Positions 20,991 to 32,647 of a stretch of DNA of 64,000 bases are shown piece by piece. Source of the DNA: Gibbula magus. Lineage: Eukaryota; Mollusca; Gastropoda; Trochida; Trochidae. Position numbers and translations under genes: made by a program. The DNA lies in assembly GCA_936450465.1 (NCBI GenBank), contig OW388302.1, positions 63,153,826 through 63,217,825 of the forward strand, in the 5' to 3' direction. The stretch's first letter is position 1; the number at the start of each line of letters is the position of its first letter. The notes under the pieces are model-generated. The model worked only from the letters and a program-made list of their open reading frames with translations, was not told the DNA's origin and made no database searches.

Positions 20991-21930
20991 AAAAGGCACC
21001 ACTTCAGTCAATGGGTAATACACATGCAAAGTTTCAGGAAGATATGATGAACAGTTTTGGAGCTGTGCTCCGGAAACGAACCTGTCTCTGAACAAAGTCC
21101 AACTTCAACATGTTTCTATGGAAACGAAAAAAATGAAATTTTCCGAAATCTGAAAATATCAAAAGGCACCACTTCAGTTGGTGGGTAATACACATGCAAA
21201 GTTTCAGGAAGATATGATGAACGGTTTTGGAGCTGTGCTCCGGAAACGAACCTGTCTCTGAACAAAGTCCAACTTCAACATGTTTCTATGGAAACGAAAA
21301 AAATGAAATTTTCAGAAATCTGAAAATATCAAAAGGCACCACTTCAGTTGGTGGGTAATACACATGCAAAGTTTCAGGAAGATATGATAAACGGTTTTGG
21401 AGCTGTGCTCCGGAAACGAACCTGTCTCTGAACAAAGTCCAACTTCAACATGTTTCTATGGAAACGAAAAAAATGATATTTTCAGATTTCTGAAAATATC
21501 AAAAGGCACCACTTCAGTTGGTGGGTAATACACATGCAAAGTTTCAGGAAGATATGATGAACGGTTTTGGAGCTGTGCTCCGGAAACGAACCTGTCTCTG
21601 AACAAAGTCCAACTTCAACATGTTTCTATGGAAACGAAAAAAATAAAATTTTCAGAAATCTGAAAATATCAAAAGGCACCACTTCAGTTGGTGGGTAATA
21701 CACATGCAAAGTTTCAGGAAGATATGATGAACGAACGGTTTTGGAGCTGTGCTCCGGAAACGAACCTGTCTCTGAACAAAGTCAAACTTCAACATGTTTC
21801 TATGGAAACGAAAAAAATAAAATTTTCAGAAATCTGAAAATATCAAAAGGCACCACTTCAGTTGGTGGGTAATACACATGCAAAGTTTCAGAAAGATATC
21901 ATGAATGGTTTTCGAGTTCTGCTCCGGAAA
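20991..21930. repeat. About 170-bp tandem array, six units (unit 2)
   Basis: Same family as 17405-18480. Units start at 20991, 21161, 21331, 21501, 21671 and 21845 (periods 170 x4, then 174). It has the same terminal GACGGACGGACAGACGGCCG. One unit fewer than unit 1, and it lacks the 153-bp short units. Confidence 0.9.
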
Positions 21931-22047
21931 CGAAATGATTACTGACGGACGGACAGACGGCCGGGGTGATGACTACATCCCACGGTATTACATACCGGTG
22001 GGATAAAAAGATGTCAAGATGTAGCGGTTAGGTGTGATGGAAAAACG

Positions 22048-24333
22048 ATGGAACCTGTCATCTATAGGGGGCCAAATGCAGCTGAGATGTTTTTACTATG
22101 CCTTCAAGAATATGAAGACACCATTAGGAAAGAATTAAGACATATAGAACCTATGATACCTATGACTGTGGAAGAATGTTTGATATATAACTCATGCGGT
22201 ACATGCTGGATTTGCGGTGGATGGTTTAGTAATAATGATAGTAAGTGGAAAAAAGTACGAGATCACTGCCATATTTTGGGAAACTACCGCGGCGCAGCTC
22301 ATAGCTCTTGCAACTTACAACTTAAAATAAAACCTGAAACTATCAAAATCCCAGTAGTAATTCACAATCCTAAATTTTATGATGCAAACCTTATTATGCA
22401 GGCTATTTCTAAGGTTGATGGTGATATAAAATGTATACCTAATAATATGGAGAAATATATATCATTTTCTTTAGGCAACCTTCGTTTTATAGATAGTTGT
22501 CAGTTTTTACTAATGTCGTTAGATGCTTTGGTGAGGACTAATGATAATTTCCCGATAACCGAAAAATATACTCAGTAACTCACACGACATTTATTGTGAG
22601 AAAGGGAGTATATCCATACTCGTATATGGATGATTGGGAAAGGTTTGAAGACACTGATTTACCACCCATTGAATATTTTAATAATGATTTATCCGAAAGT
22701 GATGATGATTATAAACATGCTAAAAATGTGTGGAATTCATTCAACTGTAAAACTTTAGGTGATTATCACGATCTGTATCTAAAAACCGATATATTATTGC
22801 TAGCCGACGTGTTCCAAACTTTCCGAAAGACTTGTTTGAAACAATATGAATTAGATCCTGCGCATTATTTAACTAGTTCAGGGCTATCCTTGGATGCTTT
22901 ACTTAAGAAAACTGGAGTAAAACTAGAGCTACAAACCGACTATGACATGCATATATTGAAAAAGGTCTTCGAGGTGGTTTATCAATGGTGTCCAAGAGGC
23001 ATGCTAAAGCTAATAATGAATATGTAGAGGGATATGATTTGAGTAGGCCATCGAACTATATTCTTTATTTAGGTGCTAATAACCTTTACGGGTGGGCAAT
23101 GAGTCAATGTTTACCTACGAGAGGGTTTAATGGATACAATGTTCAGACCCTTCTATGGAAAATGTTTCTTCCTACATTAGGAATAAACCTAAGGATTCGG
23201 AGAAGGGATTAATTCTCGAAGTCGATTTAGAATATTCTAGAGAATCCCATATTAATCATAATACATACCCGTTAGCCCCTGAAAGACTTAGCGTAAAACT
23301 GGAATGGTTGTCCGATTACCAAAATGAATTATTATATGGTAATAACTTATCCGATGTAGAAAAATTGGTGCCAAACATGATGAATAAATCTAAATACGTA
23401 GTCCATTACATAAATCTTCAATTATATATTTCTTTGGGTGTGAATTTAACTAAAATACATAGAATTCTCGAATTTGACCAAAGTCCATGGATGGAACCCT
23501 ACATTAGATTGAATACAGAATTAAGAAAAAAACGCTACTAGTGACTTCGAAAAAAACCTTTACAAACTGATGAACAAACATACGGTAAAACAATGGAAAA
23601 CGTAAGGAATAGAGTAGATGTTAGATTATTCAGGACAAATGATGAAGAACCATTAAGAAAGGTTAATGCTAGTCACGCTTTTAACGAATTTGAAATATTT
23701 GATCACGATTTAGCCGCTGTTCATATGAACAAGTCTAGTATAAAATTGAACAAACCGATATACGTTGGTATGAGTACACTAGACTTGTCGAAACACTTAA
23801 TGTATGACTTTTATTATAATGAAATGAAGAAAAAATATGGTAATAGATGTGAAGTTTTATATACCGATACAGATTCTTTGTTATTAGAAATACAAACTGG
23901 TGATGTTTATGAAGACATGAAAGAAAATATCAATTTATATGATACAAGTGATTTTGATAAAGATCACCCATTGTATAGTGTCAAAAACAAGAAGGTTTTA
24001 GGTAAAATGAAGGATGAATGCAATGGTGTACCAATTAATGAATATATAGCATTAAGACCTAAGATGTATTGTATTAAAAAATCAGAAACTGAAATTAAGA
24101 GAGCTAAAGGCATTAAAAGGTATGTAGTAAAGAACCATACCAACGTCGAAAATTATAAAGAGGCATTATTCAGTAAGAAGACTTTTAAACATGAAATGAA
24201 TACTTTGAAAAGTGAAGGACATAAAATGAATGCAATGGGATTAAAAAAGACATCACTATCTCCTTTAGATACCAAAAGATGGATTGCTAATTTTTTAATA
24301 ATGGTGTACATACATATGCATATGGGTATTTAG
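22048..24333 (+). pseudogene. Polinton-type family B DNA polymerase, inactivated
   Basis: The coding remains lie in at least five frame segments: 22048-22578, 22596-23027, 22985-23212, 23155-23541 and 23593-24333. Blocks in order are VRDHCHILGNYRGAAHSSCN (zinc-ribbon-like), exonuclease-region YISFSLGNLRFIDSCQF, GDYHDLYLKTDILLLADVF, a motif A region, a damaged motif B region and an intact motif C (YTDTDS, 23860-23877). In motif A the expected catalytic Asp before ANNLYGWAM is Gly (codon GGT at 23072-23074). Such polymerases copy the element by protein priming. This copy is dead through frameshifts, stops and the lost Asp. Confidence 0.88.
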
Positions 24334-24368
24334 AAAAATAATCCTTTATTATATAAATATCTACAGAG

Positions 24369-25344
24369 ATGTCTTCTTCGAAACCAGAGATGGAAAAGAT
24401 CTATTATAGCCCCAAAGGATATTGGAAAGGTCTTGCAGCTGTAGACAAACTCGCTAAGGCTGCTAAGGTTACTAAGGTTGAAGCAAAGAATTGGTTAATG
24501 AAGCAAGCCATTTGGCAAATATATTTACCTCCGCTCAATACATACCTAGACAAAAATTTGATATACTCACGCCAAATGAAATTCACCAAGCAGACATACT
24601 ATTTCTACCACATGACCGAGTTAAAAGAAAGACTTATAAATATGCATTAACTGTGGTGGATATTGCCAGTAGATATAAGGAAGCTGAACCATTAACTAGT
24701 AAGAACTCTTCTGAGGTAGCTAAAGTTTAGAAAAACTATATAAAAGAAGTCCCTTAAAATGACCTTGTATATTTCAAGTAGATCCTGGACGTGAGTTTAT
24801 GGGAGATGTAACACAAACATTTATCAAAACATAATGTTAGAATTAGGAGAGGTGAAAAAGAAGCCCACAGAAGTCAAGCCCTAGTTGAGAGATTTAAAGA
24901 CAATATCCGAACGCTTATTCGGTTATCAGTATGCTGAAGAATTAAAAAAATCCAAAGACAAGATCTACCGAGTGGGTAACTAGACTACCGGAGGTTATAT
25001 CAGAAATAACTAATGAAGAGACTCGACTTATAAATAGGAAGCCTATAAATGCTATTAAATTGAAATCGGTGGTTTCTGAATCTTCTGCACCTTTGCTTAA
25101 ACTTGAAAAAATCATTCCTGATAGGGTTTATGTAAGATATTTATATCAACCTGGTGAGTTAGAAGGAGGTCAAAGATTTCGGGCGACTGACCCAATTTGG
25201 TCTCTTAAAATGTATCAAATTGATAGATATGTTTCTAAGAAAGGTGAACCCACCCTATATTACTTACAAAATGGACCAGGTAGAGGGTTTGTCAAAGAAG
25301 AATTATTAATTGCACCGTCAGATACAGTTTTGTCACCGCAATAA
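24369..25344 (+). pseudogene. Retroviral-type (rve) integrase of the Polinton-like element, inactivated
   Basis: The segment 24369-24542 gives MSSSKPEMEKIYYSPKGYWK and an N-terminal helical region. A shifted frame (24491-24730) gives the core start with HQADILFLPHD and ALTVVDIASRYKEAEPL, including the first catalytic Asp. Stops follow to about 25060, where traces read VDPGREFMG. The last frame (25060-25344) is a C-terminal domain with YLYQPGELEGGQRFRATDPI and GRGFVKEELLI. Family role: cutting and joining of the element's ends to target DNA. The gene ends eight bases before the right terminus begins. Confidence 0.8.
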
Positions 25345-25414
25345 GGTATTATGTTTTTTGATTATTAATTAATAATCAAAATCAAAAAATGTTTTTAGTT
25401 GTTTTTTCTTAGTA

Positions 25415-25570
25415 GTATATAATAGGGAGTCCTGGATCAACGGATAATTACTGTCTAATTAGTATTGTAATTAACCATAAAAAATTGGAGCGTAAGCGAA
25501 AAATTTTTTACGTTTAATTACATACTAATTAGGCTTAATTATCCGTTGAGCCAGGACCCCTATTATATAC
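25415..25570. repeat. Right hairpin terminus of the Polinton-like element
   Basis: A 156-bp palindrome in the opposite orientation to the left one: it starts GTATATAATAGGGAGTCCTG, has loop GGAGCGTAAGCG, and ends CCAGGACCCCTATTATATAC. The inner A/T block with AATAATCA lies at 25359-25400. Confidence 0.85.
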
Positions 25571-27892
25571 CGTGATTGTTTATGGTATAAGTTGTGTAAG
25601 GCCGGGATCTCAGGAAAAATTTATAATAGTATTAAATCTAATTATGAAGATGTACAGTGTGCTGTGAAAGTAAACGGATATATGACACCTACATTCAGTG
25701 TAAGGAAGGGAGTGAAACAAGGCTGCACCTTGTCCCCCACTTTATTTTCTGTGTTCATCAATGACCTAGCTGAAGATATTAATGCTTTAAATTGTGGAAT
25801 ATCTATAGAAAATGTGTGTTTATCAATTTTATTATTTGCTGATGATATTGTGCTTATAGCCCCAAGTGAAGTAGCTCTACAAGCAATGTTCGATGCTGTG
25901 GATAAGTGGTGTTTTAAGTGGCAATTGCAGTTAAATGTGGATAAATCTAAAGTGATTCATTTCAGGAATAATAATATAACCAAATCAACCACCAAGTTTA
26001 GTTGTGGCACAAAGAACATAGAAATTGTGAACAAATATAAATATCTGGGTCTCTGGTTCCATGAACACCTGGACTTAAACTTTACTGCAAAGGAAATTGC
26101 CAAATCTGCTAGCAGAGCCTTATCAAGCCTACAAGAAAAATATTTTGATGCTGGAGGTATGCCATATGACACATTCACCAAGCTTTTTGATTCTCTTGTC
26201 CAGCCAATATTGAATTATGGTACATCAATCTGGGGTTTTAAGGAACATAGTGCAATTAACTCTGTCCAGAATAGAGCATGCAGGCTGTACCTGGGTGTAA
26301 GCAGAAATACTTCAAACTGTGCAGTGAGAGGAGAGCTTGGATGGAAAAGTTGTATCCCTAAACAAAGGATTGAAATATTCCGACTCTACTCAAGATTAAT
26401 CAAACACAACAGACTTTTATTAGATTCATTAAACAGTTGGTCAAAAAGAAGAAAATTTTCCTGGTTATCACGGGTTATCTCCCTTAGTGGAAAACTTGGT
26501 ATTAATATTATTGAAGCAGAAGAAATGTCAACCACAGGTTTTATTAATAAGGTTAAACAAAGGCTCTATGTGTTAGATAATGAACAATGGTTTTGTGCGC
26601 TATGGAACGATAAAAATCAGTTAAATGGGAATAAACTCAGAACTTACAGATCCTACAAGAAAGATCTACTCCCTGAAAGTTATCTTTTACAAAATATTCC
26701 ACGGTATAAGAGAAAATATCTTGCCAAGCTCAGATGTGGATCTCTGGGTCTATCAATTGAATCTGGGAGGTATACACAACCTGCCACACCTCTACATCTA
26801 CGGAAGTGCCCCTTTTGTGATACTCTAGAGGATGAAGTTCATTTCCTGATTGACTGTCCAATGTATGATGATCTAAGATATCCCTTACTTAGAAGTGACT
26901 GTATTCAAGAGAACATTGCGGACCTCTCATCAGCTGAGAAAAACAATAAATTAATGACTTGTGATGGCATCCAGCACCTTTTAATTGAATGTGTTTTTAA
27001 CATGTTTATGCGAAGAAGTAGACTTTTAAACAATACATAAAATGTAAAATAAATAAATAATTGTATGTGTAATGGTTGGAGTGTCTGTGGATGTATGTTT
27101 TGATGAGTAGGTAAGTGTATGGGTGGGTGAGTATGTATTGTATGCTGATTGATAGAGTATATACCTCAGTGAGTGGCTGAGAGAGTGGATGGATTTGTAT
27201 CGGTGTGTAAGGGAGTATGTGAGGGTGTTCTGTGAGGATGTGAATGTGAGCGTTTGGTGGTGGTTAGGGATTGATATGGGTAGACAGTGAAAATGTACAT
27301 ATATAAGTGTAAAGAATGAGGGCTTAGTAGTGGGTGAGTGGCAGAGTATGTATGGCTGGATGTTGGGACCAGATGAATGATGTTGAGTTAATATGAGAGT
27401 TTGAAGGGAGTAAGAGTATGTATGCATGATGTATGTATGTATGTTTGTATGTGTGCATCTTAGTATGTGTGTATGTATAATGTGATAACGCGTGGATGTG
27501 TGAGTATATGTGTGTAGTGTATACATGTATGTACATACTAATATACTAATGTACTAATGTATGGGTATGTGTATGTATGTGGTGTAGACAGGTACTAATG
27601 CACTAATGTACTAATGAATGGATATGTGCGTATATGTATGTATTGTATACATGTACTAATGTATGGATGTATGTATGTATGTATGTAGGTATGTATGTAT
27701 GCTTGTATCTTAGTATGTATAATGTGCTAACGTATGGATATGCGCGTATATGTGTGTAGTGTATACATGTATGTGCATACTAATATACTAATGTACTAAT
27801 GTATGGGTATGTGTATGTATGTGGTGTAGACAGGTACTAATGCACTAATGTACTAATGTATGGGTATGTGCGTATATGTATGTATTGTATAC

Positions 27893-27938
<46 letters not shown>

Positions 27939-28092
27939 CTTCCAATTATATGTATTATAGTATTATATGAGATCTTAATGTATTGTCTCTTGTAGCCTTT
28001 TGGCGGCTTTTACATTTTTAATGTATGTATTATTGAAATATTTTTGAATGTAAGAGATGAGACAAAAATAAACAATTTCTCTCTCTCTCTCT
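25571..28092 (+). mobile_element. 5'-truncated non-LTR retrotransposon (LINE)
   Basis: The open frame runs without a stop from base 25571 to TAA at 27038-27040. The first plausible start codons are internal, so this is the 3' part of ORF2. It includes RT motifs GVKQGCTLSPTLFSVFINDL and FADDIVLIAPSE (the FADD active site), KSKVIHF and YKYLGLWF, and ends with a zinc-knuckle-like CPFCDTLEDEVHFLIDCPMY. The 3' region (27041-28092) holds a long ATGT-rich tract and a terminal AGATGAGACAAAAATAAAC followed by (CT)n. Clade not assigned. Confidence 0.85.
27400..27935. repeat. (ATGT)n / (TG)n simple-repeat tract in LINE 3' region
   Basis: Imperfect ATGT/GTAT repeats. A higher-order unit of about 290 bp (ACTAATGTACTAATGTATGG...GTGGTGTAGACAGGTACTAA) occurs twice, around 27540 and 27790. 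It ends in a pure GT run at 27896-27934. Confidence 0.85.
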
Positions 28093-29389
28093 ATACTTCT
28101 TAGCGGCGTTATACCCCAATTCACCTCATCTCACGTTAATCGATGTAAGAGTATCATCCACGATCGTTCTTCAACAGTTATCAGTGAATGAATATGAAAA
28201 ATTGAACATAAAATTGCCCTTTGGCTCCTTGAGAAAATTTATGATCTTAGTTATAGCACACTGTCAGCACTTGTATGTGGCCACACAGAATTGTATATGA
28301 CGGAAACTATATAAAACGCATGCTTTTATCAATAACTATTATATTATATTTATATTTCATGTGTATTTATCATACCAATTCTGTTTCTATGGTAATTTGT
28401 CTGTCTCTGCTATCTTTGCATTTGTATATATTTTTATCGCTCTTGTACTACCGTTGGTTGCGAATTAGAGGAATAAATTGTGATTATTAACTTCATCAAC
28501 TTTGTGACGTCATAGCATTGTTGACTTTTGTTCCTAGTCAGTCACCAATGATATAAAGGACATTATGACTATTCAAATCTACTGTTTGGGCAAGTTTCGG
28601 ATGATAAATCAATCAATCTCGCTGTATAGAAGTCACATGTACTTGTTTAGTTCGGATATTTATGTATACATAACTTTAAAGAATAGTTCGAAATCTAATT
28701 CTTAACCCTAAGCAGACAATCACGAGTGTATATTTTGATACATACACAGATAATACACTCTGTCATTCTGTCTCAAAAGGAGGTCTACAGGTGGACACGG
28801 ATAATAATTCTTGTTAACAGTTCGCTTGAATTATTTCGGTAGAATAATCTCTAGGGTTACCTTCCTTTGTACACTGAAAGGTTAAGGTTACATAAACTCT
28901 GAAATTACTTATTTTGGCAACATTTATTTAATAAATATTAATGGAACATGATGTCAAAATAAAAACTGTACCACATTTCAAAGGATATTCGATATATATG
29001 TAGCAGTACGACTTCCTTCTACAAACCGTTTGTACACAAACTTTCAGCTCTCTGAGGCGGAATCTGTCTCCAAAGACGAGACTAATTTTTTTGCAAGGAT
29101 CATGTGGCCCGCAATTAACAGCTAAAAAGAAGCAGAAAAGTCGAAAAAGCGAAAAGTTAAACTCTGCCATAGGTCCATTGAGTCTTTCAGTCCTGATGAG
29201 CTATAAATTCAAATTCATATCCCAATTTATGGTTTTGGTTATTGTTATGAAAGGTCCGTTCTCCAAATATTGGATAATATACTCTTAATGTCGATATCAG
29301 GCAAATGACATCTATTGTATTTGGGAATCGAAACTATTTACTCCACAATTAAAAAAATCATGTATATATTTTAGTACAATCGTTGATAA
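28093..29389. other. Spacer without recognisable gene
   Basis: AT-rich DNA with no coding block. The last part (about 28930-29203) ends TTTCAGTCCTGATGAGCTA, the right end of the TAGCTCATCAGG repeat family described at 48540 and 51399. Confidence 0.5.
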
Positions 29390-29735
29390 AACTATTTAGT
29401 GAGTAAGTTTGTGTTTAACGTTACCTGAGCTTGGCAATAATGCAGCCATTAGCGGCGAGAAAAATAAGATAATTACCTAAGACAAAATTACAACAGCTTA
29501 CAAGAAACGACACTGAGGCCATCAGCAAATTAAGTTCATTAAAATGTCTGAAAGAAAATCTAAAAGACGATGATCACGGAATTGAGTGAAAACGGGATAG
29601 ACCGCTATATTTGATAGCATCTTTCCCTGATGTGTGCAGTGTCCCAACACCCACACAGCATGTGCTCAATTGAGAGCGGACTCTGGCAGGGAATACACAT
29701 AGGTGTTTTCCCCTTTATAAGGTATGAATGTGTAA
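29390..29735 (-). mobile_element. LINE 3'-end fragment
   Basis: The minus strand reads GKTPMCIPCQSPLSIEHMLC, a Cys-rich end like that of LINE ORF2. After a 3' untranslated part it ends CTCGCCGCTAATGGCTGCA...CGTTAAACACAAACTTACTC. This places the GCCGCTAATGGCTGC motif, repeated elsewhere in the window, at the 3' end of a LINE. Confidence 0.55.
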
Positions 29736-29838
29736 GATGAATGTCAAGTTCTATAGACACGACATCGTCCGATGAAACTATTTGTGACGCTCATTTGATC
29801 CCTTTACAAAACAATTTTGCACAATTTATTGACTTTAA

Positions 29839-30120
29839 AGGGGCAGTAGCACGTTGTTTTTTTTTGCAAATTTTGTTTTTATTCAAATTTCTCATTTATA
29901 ATGATAGTTTATGTCATTTATATTTACTTTAGAGGGGAAAACGTAATATTACACAAACCAATTCTCCGTAGTGGTAATAACGAAGTTGCCTTCTGTGGAG
30001 AACTGTTAAGGTTTGGTTGCAGTGCTACGAAGAACCAACCATTTATCGCTAGTTGCAGTCGTTGCTCGCAGGTTTCACCAAAATACAGCGCGGTTGTGCA
30101 CTTTCTACCTGTCATAATAC
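29839..30120 (+). repeat. MITE fragment fused to SINE fragment
   Basis: It starts with TTAA-AGGGGCAGTAGCACGTT (left end of the TTAA-type MITE). After about 145 bp it passes into degenerate SINE body (GTTTGGTTGCAGTGCTACG...GTTTCACCAAAATACAGCGC). Confidence 0.6.
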
Positions 30121-30152
30121 TAGCAACCGTGATAGAAGTGTGATTATCTTAA

Positions 30153-30493
30153 AGGGACAGTAGCGCGTTTTTTTTGCATATTTCCCATTTATAATGATAG
30201 TTCAAGTCATTTATATTAACTTTAGAGGGCAAAATATATTCTTACACAAACCGATTATCGAAAGTGGTAATAACAGTGTTGCGCATAACACAAAAATTGC
30301 ATGGCGGCCATTTTATTGTGAACATATTTTATTATTTCGAATGACAAAAACGATTCCCATGGCTTTACGGAACCATGTAAACACATTTTTAACTTGATTT
30401 TCCGAAGAGAGAAGGGTGTTTTACTTTTGGTGACATTATTTTCCAAATACATTTCATGGACCTATTTCAGCGAAAAAACGTGCTACTGCCCCT
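30153..30493 (-). mobile_element. piggyBac-like MITE (TTAA type), next to copy B promoter
   Basis: It reads TTAA-AGGGACAGTAGCGCGTT at the left and ACGTGCTACTGCCCCT-TTAT at the right: inverted termini and a decayed TTAA duplication. Its body is the reverse complement of the copies at 31976, 35000 and 47788. Its right end lies 140 bp upstream of the copy B start codon. Confidence 0.75.
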
Positions 30494-30633
30494 TTATAGC
30501 GCAGATTGTGAAACCTCAATCCTTTGACATGACTCATGCACGTGTTTTACTGAGATGAGATAAGGTTACAAGAAAGGTCAAGGCCTTCATATGAGATAAA
30601 AGTGATTCGCCGTGATAAGGTCATACTCAGAAA
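30494..30633 (+). promoter_or_regulatory. Presumed proximal promoter of GH3 copy B
   Basis: A 140-bp segment between a MITE and the ATG. It contains TTTATA at the MITE edge (30493-30498), an AP-1 consensus TGACTCA (30530-30536), an E-box CACGTG (30539-30544) and two AGATAA GATA-type motifs (30558-30563, 30594-30599). Motif matches are seen; promoter function is inferred. Confidence 0.4.
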
Positions 30634-30835
30634 ATGTTTGTCCTGCAATTGTGCTTCCTCTTGTCTGTGGTCTTGATGACCGAGACCCAGAACCACTACC
30701 CGTTCATGGATAGTTCACTACCCTGGAGCAAACGGGTAGATGACCTCACAGATCGATTGACCTTGGCAGAAGTTCAAACGCAACTTTCTTCCGGTCAAGG
30801 TCAAGCTCCCCCAATTTCAAGACTGGGAATCAAAG
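30634..30835 (+). CDS. GH3 copy B exon 1 (signal peptide)
   Basis: ATG at 30634 opens a hydrophobic leader (VLQLCFLLSVVLM), then HYPFMDSSLPWSKRVDDLTD and ISRLGIK. Donor GTAAAC at 30836. It joins exon 2 in phase 1 to give GIKDYSWWSN. Confidence 0.9.
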
Positions 30836-31675
30836 GTAAACTAACCCATAAAAGTTCGAACCATTGTTGGGACCTTATGCTTGATGTATTATTTGATGGG
30901 TCATGTTTATCTCATGTCCCCTGATTACCTACCATCGAGTTCAATATAAATCCAGAGTGAAAAATGCATACATTAAATAGTACATGGCATTGGTCTTTTG
31001 AGGGGATACAATTACGGGATAAGAACCAACTTCCCAAAGCAAGGCATAACTCTTGTCAGTGTCTATCACTGCTTGATTTAAGCCTTGCGGTATTTCCTTT
31101 GCTTTTCCGTGCTGAGACAGTGAATAGATGCACCTGAAATGCATAAAGTGGCTCCGATTTTATAACACGGAAATTAAACCTTGAGGAAATAAAATTTAAA
31201 CTAGCCAGTGATGGAGACTGTCAAAAATTATGCCTTGCGTTGCGAAGTTGGATTAGAACCTACATCCTCAGAGTGAGGCACCTGTGAACAGCATGGAATA
31301 TCCAAAAAGCACAACCCTCATCTTCGCTACCTTACAAACAGTTAAAGTGTTAACATCATGTAATAACACAGGCTTTGTGAGAGAGGTTATGTGGTGAGCT
31401 ACCTCAGTGAGAGAGCTGGGTTTATAACGATATTTGACAATTGCTAAAAATGTGGAATACCCTAGTCCTGTAAAGTCTGAATGCGAACAGTTGTCCCGTA
31501 ATGGACCCGTTGCCCAAACATATGTTCTGAGAACTAAACGGGAAATCATTGTTATAACACCAATGAAAGGTATGCTCGATACGTTATTGTGGTAAGTGAT
31601 AGTTGTTGCTCAATAGTAAGCAGTAAGACAAACCGAGACCGGGTAGGATTAATTATTTTACTTTTAAATTTAAAG

Positions 31676-31766
31676 ACTACTCTTGGTGGAGCAACTGTGC
31701 GAGGGGGGATGTTGGACAGAACGCCACCTCCTTCCCTCAAGCCATTGGACTTGGAGCTTCCTTTGA
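31676..31766 (+). CDS. GH3 copy B exon 2
   Basis: 91 bp, acceptor AAAG, donor GTAAGT. It encodes YSWWSNCARGDVGQNATSFP and QAIGLGASF. Confidence 0.9.
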
Positions 31767-31975
31767 GTAAGTGATTATATTCCTGTGATTAGCCATGCTA
31801 GCAAACCTATCCGTGTTTCCTCTTATGGGGGTCCGGGCAATTATTACCATGATTGGATCTTACTCCATAACATTACACTTCTACGTCATCCTATTGTTCC
31901 CTCGCTCTACTATATTTCAGTAATGGACAGTTGCACATTGCATCACGTTTTTATTTCATTTTTGAAACTTTTTAA

Positions 31976-32333
31976 AGGGGCAGTAGCACGTTGTTTTGCT
32001 CAAATAAGTTGATGACATGTATTTGAAAAATAATGTAATCAATAGTAAAACACCCTTCTCTCTTCGGAAAATCAAGTTTAAAAATGAGTATACATTTTTC
32101 GGTAAAGCCATGGAATTCGTTTTTGTAATTCGAAATAATAAAATGTGTTCACATTAAAATGGCCGCCATGCAATTTTTGCTTTATACGCAACACTGTTAT
32201 TACTACTACTACGGATAATTGGTTTGTGTAATAAGATGTTTTACCCTCTTGAGTAAATATAAATGACATAAACTATCATTATACATAGGAAATTTGAAAA
32301 ATAATAATTTGCAAAAAACGTGCTACAGCCCCT
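31976..32333 (+). mobile_element. piggyBac-like MITE (TTAA type)
   Basis: TTAA-AGGGGCAGTAGCACGTT at the left and AACGTGCTACAGCCCCT-TTAA at the right; 358 bp, no coding. Intron 2 of copy B. Confidence 0.82.
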
Positions 32334-32647
32334 TTAAAGTCATATTGTAAACAAGCAATACTTTGAGTGTAATTTAAGATGTTTAATGTCCTCATAACTC
32401 TCCATTTATTAAAGATAATGGGCTGCCAGAACTTTTACATTTAACTGCACGGAGAGACAATAACATGAATTGGTCCGTTTTTTTTGTCTTTCTATAAGAC
32501 ATCGAATACACCTTAACTTATATGATTTTTGTAATAGGATACACTTTAAATTTAATCTTGAATTATATTTTTTTGCACAAAAATACAAGAGAAGGTAGAC
32601 AAACCGTCCTGGATGCAACTGTGTAACTTCAACTGACTCTGTTCCAG

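Larger units (their letters stand above)
19966..25570 (+). mobile_element. Polinton-like element with hairpin ends (5.6 kb, decayed)
   Basis: A 5605-bp unit bounded by long inverted termini. The left end (19966-20175) and right end (about 25352-25570) are reverse complements of each other. Each outer 156 bp is also self-complementary, and each is followed inward by an A/T block ending TGATTATTAATTAATAATCA. Contents in order: a minus-strand ORF (20195-20599), a 170-bp array (20991-21930), PolB remains (22048-24333) and integrase remains (24369-25344). PolB plus a retroviral-type integrase inside long inverted repeats defines Polintons/Mavericks, but those are usually 15-20 kb with capsid, protease and ATPase genes, none of which I find. 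No matching 6-bp target duplication is visible (GGAGTA left, CGTGAT right). Confidence 0.82.

Noticed and set aside
27026..27536. Minus-strand His/Thr/Tyr-rich ORFs
   Set aside because: Translation of the ATGT-type simple-repeat tract in the LINE 3' region, not a gene.
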